A stretch of DNA of 12,500 bases. It comes from an uncultured Thermomicrobiales bacterium. Lineage in GTDB: Bacteria > Chloroflexota > Chloroflexia > Thermomicrobiales > Thermomicrobiaceae. A model generated the notes under the pieces. The model did no database searches and was not told the DNA's origin. It saw nothing but the letters and a program-made list of their open reading frames with translations. Positions 6,198-12,500 of the stretch are shown piece by piece. The stretch is taken from the NCBI GenBank assembly GCA_937891245.1, contig CALAGB010000418.1:1-12500 (forward strand), written 5' to 3'. Within the stretch, counting starts at the first letter, position 1; every line of letters starts with the position of its first letter. The translations under genes and the position numbers were made by a program.

Positions 6198-6672
6198 GCG
6201 GGAGGCTACCGCCGGGGGGTGTCGCTTCGGTGAGAACATCGATCTCACGGCGCAGATCTTCCAGATCGGAGAACGACAGGTAGACCGAGGCGAAGCGGAT
6301 GTAGGCGACCTCGTCGATCTGGCGCAATTCACGCAGTGCGATTTCGCCGATCGCGGTGCTCGGCACCTCGACGGTGCCGAGTTCGAGCAGCCGCGCTTCG
6401 ACTGTTGCTACGATGCGGTCGATTTCCTCCTGGGAAACCGGCCGCTTCGTCAGTGCGATGCGCAGCTTATCACGCAGTTTTCGCGGATCGAACTCTTCGC
6501 GTCGCCCGTCTCGCTTGACGACGACTAACGCACCCGATTCGACCCGTTCGTAGGTCGTAAAGCGCCGTCCGCAATTAACGCATTCGCGACGCCGACGAAT
6601 CCCGGTGCCGTTACTCAATTCGCGTGAATCGACAACGCGCGACTCGCGGGCCTGGCAGAAAGGGCAACGCAT
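6178..6672 (-). CDS. nrdR: Transcriptional repressor NrdR
   Basis: This 164-residue protein is of typical NrdR length. NrdR senses ATP/dATP through an ATP-cone domain and represses ribonucleotide reductase genes by binding paired NrdR boxes. The N-terminal zinc ribbon has Cys3/Cys6 (MRCPFC) and Cys31/Cys34 (RECVNCGRRFTTYERVE). The ATP-cone follows from about residue 47 (ALVVVKRDGRREEFDPRKL) to about 137, with the typical VAYIRFASVYLSF end. The ATG at 6672-6670 begins the canonical MRCPFC; longer upstream reading in this frame overlaps ftsZ and is not protein-like. It lies 16 bp after the ftsZ stop with no strong ribosome site, so it is probably read from the ftsZ transcript. No ribonucleotide reductase gene and no convincing NrdR box is in the window, so its targets lie elsewhere. 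Confidence 0.96.
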   Translation of the reverse strand: MRCPFCQARESRVVDSRELSNGTGIRRRRECVNCGRRFTTYERVESGALVVVKRDGRREEFDPRKLRDKLRIALTKRPVSQEEIDRIVATVEARLLELGTVEVPSTAIGEIALRELRQIDEVAYIRFASVYLSFSDLEDLRREIDVLTEATPPGGSLPRGPREG

Positions 6673-6688
6673 TAGTCCGGCACGCGCC

Positions 6689-7810
<1,122 letters not shown>

Positions 7811-7939
7811 GTACGTAGCCTCCCCACGGCCCGGTATATCGTTTCAATCAATCCGCCTAACTCGCTCCCCGAACCAGAAGGTGTAACGAAAGTATGCACT
7901 AGCCAAACCAATAGCCGCAAAGCTCGCCGGTATGCCGAT
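7811..7939 (-). promoter_or_regulatory. ftsA-ftsZ intergenic region with weak promoter candidates
   Basis: This 129-bp gap holds no gene. On the minus strand there are two weak sigma-70-like candidates: TTGCGG (7920-7915), an 18-bp spacer and CATACT (7896-7891); and TTAGGC (7860-7855), a 16-bp spacer and TATACC (7838-7833). Either could give extra ftsZ transcription. Neither is a close consensus match. Confidence 0.3.
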
Positions 7940-9133
7940 TCATGGTGCGTGGTCCGCCGGTACGAACTCCCGAAGCCAGCGCCCAATAACGGGTCCGATG
8001 CCTCGTCGCTCGTCTCGCTCGCCGGCGCCGTAGTCGGGGTCATCGACAATCGGCGGTGCGAGCAAATCACCCGGCTCAGCCTGGAAGCGCCACTGCAACG
8101 GAATCAAGCCGCGTGCCGCCAGTGGCTCACCACCCAGCACCCCGGATGGCGCCGTTTCCATAGCCGCAATTCGCGAAGGTGTACCGAAGACGCGCGAGAC
8201 CGTCTCTTTCAGCAATGGCAAGGCGCGCGCACTATCGGCAATCACAATTCCGGACTGAAGCTGCCAGATCGGACCTGCCGCTTCGAGCCGCTCACGGACG
8301 GACCGTATCAAGCTTTGACTCCAGGCTGATACGATTGTCCGTACACGATGTACGATCGGATCGGTATCGGTGCACTCCAACATTCGCACCAGATCGATAC
8401 GTTGTACCAGATCGAGCGAAATGCCGCAGGCAGCGGCGAGCTTGGCGTCGAGCCGTGCTTTGCCGAGCGGAACGACAAAAAGGTCGTCAAGCAACCCATG
8501 ACGGTATACGACCACTTCGGTGAAGTCATCGCTCACACAAAGGGCGACCGCCCCTCGATCACGCTCCGTCGACGTCAGGACCGCTTCGGCCAACGCCACA
8601 ATGCGCGGAACGATTAAACCAGGTCGAACGCCGATGTCGTCGAGTAACCCGGTCAGCCAGCGGACGGTGTCGGGGTCGGCGACCCAGTTCAGCATGTCGG
8701 TCGAGAGTGAACGTACAGTCAAGCCAAGCGGCGCTTCGGGAAAGGTTCGGCCGTCGCACATGAAACCGCGCGCCGCCGAGCAAAGAACCGGCCCCTCGAA
8801 TCCGGCATTGGCGAGCGCCTCCCGACGCACCATCTCGACCATTTCCTCGTCAACCACGGTCGCGTCCGAAAAGCGGCATTCGCTGCTCGATGTCACAGCT
8901 CGGTAAGCGTTGCCGGGGATGGTGAACGCCACCGCGCGTATATTCCCGCCGGATTCGAGTCGCAGCCACTCTCCGATTTCGCGGAACGCACGTTCACGCG
9001 CCAGATCGCTGCCGACGGCGAACGAGCGGCTTCCGTGTACGCGCGGTGCCTCGTCGCCCTGAGACGAACCGATCGCCGCGATGAGATCGCGACCATTCAA
9101 GTCGATCCCGGCAAACCAATCGCACAGCCGCAT
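7940..9133 (-). CDS. ftsA: FtsA-like cell division protein with degenerate ATP-binding motifs
   Basis: FtsA is an actin-like protein that tethers FtsZ filaments to the membrane and recruits the later divisome. Position between ftsQ and ftsZ, length (397 residues) and layout support FtsA: an actin-like start (FAGIDLNGRDLIAAIG, 7-22), a 1C/SHS2-like segment with FMCDGRTFPEAPLGLTVR (about 124-141), and the second actin half (GAVALCVSDDFTEVVVY, 194-210). The end GIGPVIGRWLREFV (378-391) fits the amphipathic membrane-targeting helix. The usual ATP-binding motifs are altered: DIGTSK is replaced by DLNGRD, DIGGGTTD by CVSDDFTE, and the late GG motif by IADSARALP. Nucleotide binding may therefore be lost. 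The ATG at 9133 follows AAAAGG, 8 nt away. A reading frame extends upstream to 9211 but crosses the promoter and is not protein-like. Confidence 0.8.
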   Translation of the reverse strand: MRLCDWFAGIDLNGRDLIAAIGSSQGDEAPRVHGSRSFAVGSDLARERAFREIGEWLRLESGGNIRAVAFTIPGNAYRAVTSSSECRFSDATVVDEEMVEMVRREALANAGFEGPVLCSAARGFMCDGRTFPEAPLGLTVRSLSTDMLNWVADPDTVRWLTGLLDDIGVRPGLIVPRIVALAEAVLTSTERDRGAVALCVSDDFTEVVVYRHGLLDDLFVVPLGKARLDAKLAAACGISLDLVQRIDLVRMLECTDTDPIVHRVRTIVSAWSQSLIRSVRERLEAAGPIWQLQSGIVIADSARALPLLKETVSRVFGTPSRIAAMETAPSGVLGGEPLAARGLIPLQWRFQAEPGDLLAPPIVDDPDYGAGERDERRGIGPVIGRWLREFVPADHAP

Positions 9134-9201
9134 TTCACTGCCTTTTCCATCAGTCGAACGGTTGAGAGGTGGTGCCGAATCGCCATTTAAAGCTGCGACT
9201 A

Positions 9202-9210
9202 AGTATAGCA
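9202..9210 (-). promoter_or_regulatory. Extended -10 promoter upstream of ftsA
   Basis: The minus-strand sequence TGCTATACT has TATACT (9207-9202) with a TGC extension (9210-9208). There is no good -35. Transcription would start near 9195, giving a leader of about 62 nt before ftsA. It lies in the 152-bp gap after ftsQ and resembles the glycosyltransferase promoter (TGCTATAAT). Confidence 0.55.
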
Positions 9211-9285
9211 CAGCCTATTCTGACACACTGTACGTTCGCCAGTTAGGGCGTTCGGACACCTATTGCGTCGCGAGAATTCGCGTCG

Positions 9286-10035
9286 CTACTGATAATACGG
9301 TCGATCCGGTTGACGAACATCGAGCCGCGTCCACTGATCGGGAAGCGTCAAGACCGTGTGCAGGACGCTGACTTTCAGCGGGATTTTGTCGCCGCTGCCG
9401 AGCACGACTGTCCGGCCGTCGTTGAGCTGGGCGGTCAATCCGCTCGTCGGATCGTAACCAAGCTGCGCGAGCTTGGTCGTCAGTTGCTCGTGTACATACA
9501 GCGCGGCCTGCACAATGCCGGCCGTCACCTTGGTACCCGGTATCGGCCCGTCCCCACTCGTCTGGACAATCACCGGCAGTGACGGATCGTCGGCGATCGC
9601 GATCACATCGCCGCGCTCATCGACAAGCGCCACCTGATCGCCGGTATGCCAGGCAAGGACCGGCACACGCTCATTCAGCCGGATAACGACTTTATCCGGG
9701 AATTCAGTCGACACCTTGACCGATGCCACCGCCGGATGCGTTGCGACCCGTTGCGCGATCGTCTGGGAATTGGCGGTAAAAATCGACTGGCCCATCGCGC
9801 CGCTCAGTTCGGTGATCGCGTCGGCATAGGCAACCGTGTTCCCCTGGACGACGACGACCTTGACCGGGAAATCGCCTGAAAAGAGAAAGCCAAAGACGAG
9901 CACGGCCAGCCCGACGCTGAGCAAAAAGGCCGGCAACCGCCCGCTGCGCGAGCCGTTGCGGATGGAGGTTCTGATGCGCGAGCCGCTCCGTTTACGTCGA
10001 TCCGGAGCCGAACCAGCAGGCCTGCGTGCGCTCAT
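9286..10035 (-). CDS. ftsQ: Cell division protein FtsQ/DivIB
   Basis: FtsQ is a single-pass membrane protein that, with FtsB and FtsL, links the cytoplasmic ring to septal peptidoglycan synthases. The 249-residue protein has an Arg/Ser-rich basic cytoplasmic tail (1-33), one membrane helix at about 34-53 (LPAFLLSVGLAVLVFGFLF), and then a POTRA domain at about 56-125 (FPVKVVVVQGNTVAYADAI ... HPAVASVKVSTEFPDKVVIRLNERVPVLAW). A beta-rich FtsQ C-terminal domain runs to the end. This order and the family phrase V-x-x-x-FPD-x-V-x-I-x-x-x-ERxP are diagnostic. The ATG at 10035 overlaps the ddl stop as ATGA, so translation is coupled. A 152-bp gap with a likely promoter follows before ftsA. Confidence 0.95.
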   Translation of the reverse strand: MSARRPAGSAPDRRKRSGSRIRTSIRNGSRSGRLPAFLLSVGLAVLVFGFLFSGDFPVKVVVVQGNTVAYADAITELSGAMGQSIFTANSQTIAQRVATHPAVASVKVSTEFPDKVVIRLNERVPVLAWHTGDQVALVDERGDVIAIADDPSLPVIVQTSGDGPIPGTKVTAGIVQAALYVHEQLTTKLAQLGYDPTSGLTAQLNDGRTVVLGSGDKIPLKVSVLHTVLTLPDQWTRLDVRQPDRPYYQ

Positions 10036-11135
10036 CCTGGCCAGCCCTGCCGTTCGCCATGTCGCTCAATTGCCAGTTCGACCAGGCGGGTCACCAGGTC
10101 TCGGAACGAAAGACCGCTCGCCTCCCAGAGCAACGGATACATACTCGCCTGCGTGAAACCAGGAATCGTGTTGATCTCGTTTAAGTAGACGCGGTTCGTG
10201 GCACGCTCCATGAAAAAGTCGACACGCGCCAGGCCGGCGGCATCGATCGCCTTGAAGGCACCAGCCGCGATGCCGCGCATCTCCTCCATCACACCGGCAT
10301 CGATTGGTGCCGGGATGATCAGTTTCGATCGATCGTCAACGTACTTGGCATCGAAATCGTAGAACTCGTTGATTGAAACGACTTCACCGGCCACCGATGT
10401 CACCGGATCATCGTTGCCGAGCACGCTCACCTCGAACTCACGTGCATCCAACCCGCGCTCGATCACGATCTTCCGATCATAGTGCGCCGCATCGTCCATG
10501 GCGGCCGCCAGTTCACCGGCATGGTGAACCTTATCGATACCCAGGCTCGAACCGAGATTCGCAGGTTTCGTGAAGCACGGATAGCCAATCTCGCGTTCGA
10601 CACGAGCGGCAATCGCATCCGGGTCGCGCCGCCAATCGCGGCGCAAGACGGATATCCAGGGAGCGACGGGTAGTCCGGCTCGTTCGAAGAGCAGCTTCGA
10701 CGTGATCTTGTCCATCCCGACCGCTGAGGCGAGCACACCCGAGCCGACATATGGCACGTTCGCCAGCTCCAGCATCCCCTGCACCGTACCGTCTTCGCCC
10801 CACGGTCCGTGCAGCACCGGGAAGAGTACATCGATTTCTTGCGCCCAACCGGACGAACGGACGTCCAGCATCGGCGTCTCTTGCCGTGCCGGAAGCGACG
10901 ATCCGGCAAGGTGCTCCGAGTCGGGATTCGCCAGCGGCAGTTGCGAATAGTCGGCGAGTTGCAACAACGGATTACCGCCGCTGATCCAACGACCGTCGCG
11001 GGTAATTCCGACCGGCACGACCTCGAACTTGTCGCGGTCGATGGCATGCATGATCGCTTCCGCCGAGCGTAGCGAAACATCATGCTCCGCCGAACGGCCG
11101 CCGAAGATCATCCCAACGCGTATCTTCCTCGGCAT
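10032..11135 (-). CDS. ddl: D-alanine--D-alanine ligase
   Basis: Ddl joins two D-alanines with ATP to make the dipeptide that MurF adds to the peptidoglycan precursor; it acts in the cytoplasm. The 367-residue ATP-grasp protein shows FGGRSAEHDVSLRSA (11-25), HGPWGEDGTVQG (109-120), the lid/phosphate-loop region KPANLGSSLGI (190-200), the omega-loop EFYDFDAKY (257-265) typical of D-Ala rather than D-Lac or D-Ser ligases, and the metal/substrate block NEINTIPGFTQASMYP (319-334). All expected catalytic blocks appear present. The ATG at 11135 lies 3 bp after the murC stop, with GGAG at the end of murC serving as a possible ribosome site. Its stop overlaps the ftsQ start by 4 bp. Confidence 0.97.
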   Translation of the reverse strand: MPRKIRVGMIFGGRSAEHDVSLRSAEAIMHAIDRDKFEVVPVGITRDGRWISGGNPLLQLADYSQLPLANPDSEHLAGSSLPARQETPMLDVRSSGWAQEIDVLFPVLHGPWGEDGTVQGMLELANVPYVGSGVLASAVGMDKITSKLLFERAGLPVAPWISVLRRDWRRDPDAIAARVEREIGYPCFTKPANLGSSLGIDKVHHAGELAAAMDDAAHYDRKIVIERGLDAREFEVSVLGNDDPVTSVAGEVVSINEFYDFDAKYVDDRSKLIIPAPIDAGVMEEMRGIAAGAFKAIDAAGLARVDFFMERATNRVYLNEINTIPGFTQASMYPLLWEASGLSFRDLVTRLVELAIERHGERQGWPG

Positions 11136-11138
11136 CCC

Positions 11139-12500
11139 CTACGCTCCAATCTCTTCTCGCCTGCCAGGTGCTGCATCGTTATCTTCGGTCTGCTCCCCAC
11201 TCCCGCGCGGAGCGGGGTCGGGAGTGAGGGCTTCCGCCGCCTTCAAACTCACTTTCCAGACATCGCCCGCACCGGTCACGAGAATCAGATCGCCCGGCCG
11301 CGCCGCGGCGACCGCCAGTTTGGCGGCCTCATCGAGCGTCGCGCCAACCTCCACCGGAATCGAATCGATCAGAGCGCCGATCGCTCCCGATGAGACACCC
11401 AAATCATCCGATTCACGGGCGGCATAGATCGGTGCCAGCACCACGTGATCGGCGAGCGACAGCGCCGAAGCGAACTCCGACAGGAGCGCCAGCGTCCGAC
11501 TGTAGGTGTGCGGTTGAAAGACGACGATAATCTTCGCCGCAGGGTAACGCTCGCGCGCCGCCCCGATCGTAGCGCGGATCTCAGTCGGGTGATGTGCATA
11601 GTCTTCGACGATGGTGACATCGCCGGCCACCGCTTTTAGTTCGAAGCGGCGTCCGACACCATCGAACTGCTCCAGCCCCGGCACTAAGCGCGCCGGATCA
11701 ACGCCGACGGCTGCCGCCGCTGCCAGACAGGCCGCCGCGTTGGCGCGATTGTGCAGCCCCGGCATACGCAGGCGGGTGCGAATAACGTTGCCGTCGGGCA
11801 ACCGAAAATGATCCCGCCCCGCGACGCGCTCGATCTGCCAATCGGCGCGATCTGAGATACCGAAGGTCACGACGTGCTCCGGCAACGCCGCATGCCGCGC
11901 CAGCAGCATGCGGCAACCCGGATCATCGGCCGAGATGACGAGCGTGCCGCCAGGCTTGATCCCGCTAACAAAGGCATCGAAGGCGTCTTCGACGTCTTCC
12001 AGCGTTGGAAAGATGTCCGGGTGATCGTGCTCGATATTCGTGATGATCGCGACGTCCGGTTTGAGCCAGAGGAAGCTTCGGTCGTACTCGTCCGCCTCGG
12101 CAACAAAGACCGATCCATCTCCGCCACGAGCATTGGTGCCGAGCTGCGTGATGTCGGCACCGACCGCGAACGACGGCGCGAATCCGCCTGCGCCCAGCGC
12201 GAACGCGAGCATACCGCTCGTGGTCGATTTCCCGTGCGTGCCAGCCACCGCGATCGAAGTGCGGTGCGCCGCCGCCAGCATGCCGAGGACGGCCGCGCGT
12301 TTGATGATCGGAATGCCGCGCTCACGCGCTTCGACCAATTCCGGATTATCCGCCGGCACCGCGGCCGTCAGGATTACCAGATCGGCGTCACCGACATTCT
12401 TCGCCGCATGGCCAATCGCGACCGGCACGCCCTCGCGCAGGAGCGCGGCCACGACCGGTGAATGGGCGATATCCGAGCCGGTGACTGTGTAGCCGCGGCG
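11139..12500 (-). CDS. murC: UDP-N-acetylmuramate--L-alanine ligase MurC (5' end outside window)
   Basis: MurC adds L-alanine to UDP-MurNAc, the first amino acid step of peptidoglycan precursor synthesis, using ATP in the cytoplasm. The frame is open to the window edge, so the N-terminus is missing. The 453 visible residues begin in the first Rossmann domain (YTVTGSDIAHSPVV). They continue through the P-loop AVAGTHGKSTTSG (85-97), EADEYDRSFLWLKPD, the TNIEHDHPDIF block, and the C-terminal domain phrases EDYAHHPTEI, FQPHTYSRT and LVTGAGDVW. EHDHPD fits MurC rather than MurD, E or F. The last 29 residues, starting LTPDPAPRGSGEQ, extend beyond the usual MurC end and coincide with an inverted repeat in the DNA. 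ddl follows 3 bp after the stop. murB, often between murC and ddl, is not here. Confidence 0.96.
   Translation of the reverse strand, partial: RRGYTVTGSDIAHSPVVAALLREGVPVAIGHAAKNVGDADLVILTAAVPADNPELVEARERGIPIIKRAAVLGMLAAAHRTSIAVAGTHGKSTTSGMLAFALGAGGFAPSFAVGADITQLGTNARGGDGSVFVAEADEYDRSFLWLKPDVAIITNIEHDHPDIFPTLEDVEDAFDAFVSGIKPGGTLVISADDPGCRMLLARHAALPEHVVTFGISDRADWQIERVAGRDHFRLPDGNVIRTRLRMPGLHNRANAAACLAAAAAVGVDPARLVPGLEQFDGVGRRFELKAVAGDVTIVEDYAHHPTEIRATIGAARERYPAAKIIVVFQPHTYSRTLALLSEFASALSLADHVVLAPIYAARESDDLGVSSGAIGALIDSIPVEVGATLDEAAKLAVAAARPGDLILVTGAGDVWKVSLKAAEALTPDPAPRGSGEQTEDNDAAPGRREEIGA
11198..11226. repeat. Inverted repeat inside the murC 3' end
   Basis: CACTCCCG (11198-11205) pairs perfectly with CGGGAGTG (11219-11226) across a 13-nt GC-rich loop. 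With one mismatch the pairing continues outwards into CCC/GGG flanks. It encodes the LTPDPAPRGSG part of the MurC tail. It looks like a dispersed palindromic (REP-like) element that became coding, but only one copy is in this window. Confidence 0.45.

Noticed and set aside
9134..9211. N-terminal extension of ftsA to an upstream start at 9211
   Set aside because: The extra 26 residues do not resemble FtsA and the extension crosses the predicted promoter. The ATG at 9133 gives the expected actin-like N-terminus.
9265..9286. Hairpin-like GCGTCGC repeats around GAATTC just after the ftsQ stop
   Set aside because: The stem is only 5 bp with no T-run, too weak to call a terminator.

Overview
The window is GC-rich, densely packed bacterial chromosome. 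Every large reading frame belongs to a housekeeping or accessory gene, and I see no mobile element, CRISPR array, tRNA or rRNA. The divergent style of the cell-division proteins, the GTG/TTG starts, the extended -10 promoters and the gene content suggest a Chloroflexota-like (perhaps Thermomicrobia-like) organism. That placement is an inference from protein style, not from a marker-gene comparison.

Left part, plus strand: the C-terminal end of the branch-migration helicase RecG (1-438), then a lone, divergent member of the MqnA/MqnD menaquinone-biosynthesis family (485-1285). These converge on a minus-strand unit of three genes read from right to left: two GT4-type glycosyltransferases (4192-3023 and 3015-1876) and a small FMN-binding flavin reductase-like protein (1861-1292). 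The two converging stop codons lie inside one perfect 18-bp palindrome. The glycosyltransferase unit and thioredoxin trxA (4360-4686, plus) fire away from each other from two extended -10 promoters separated by only 14 bp. The glycosyltransferase transcript should be almost leaderless. trxA ends in a textbook intrinsic terminator.

Right part, all minus strand, read from the right edge leftwards: murC (5' end outside the window), ddl, ftsQ, ftsA, ftsZ, nrdR, and a protein with a papain-like Cys/His/Asn signature, closed by an intrinsic terminator near 4890-4935. This is the division/cell-wall (dcw) cluster. MurC and Ddl make peptidoglycan precursors, FtsQ links the periplasmic divisome, and FtsA and FtsZ form the cytoplasmic ring. 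murC-ddl-ftsQ are tightly coupled (3-bp gap, then a 4-bp ATGA overlap). ftsA has its own likely promoter in a 152-bp gap, and ftsZ follows a 129-bp gap. nrdR (deoxynucleotide-synthesis repressor) follows ftsZ by 16 bp, and the peptidase-like gene overlaps the end of nrdR.

Most worth a second look: an FtsA in which all three actin-type ATP-binding motifs appear degenerate while the C-terminal membrane helix is kept; the papain-like protein tied to nrdR; the back-to-back promoter pair with a nearly leaderless mRNA; a MurC tail that looks like a translated palindromic repeat; and an orphan coding-like fragment between two terminators. I did not find a clearly new multi-gene system.
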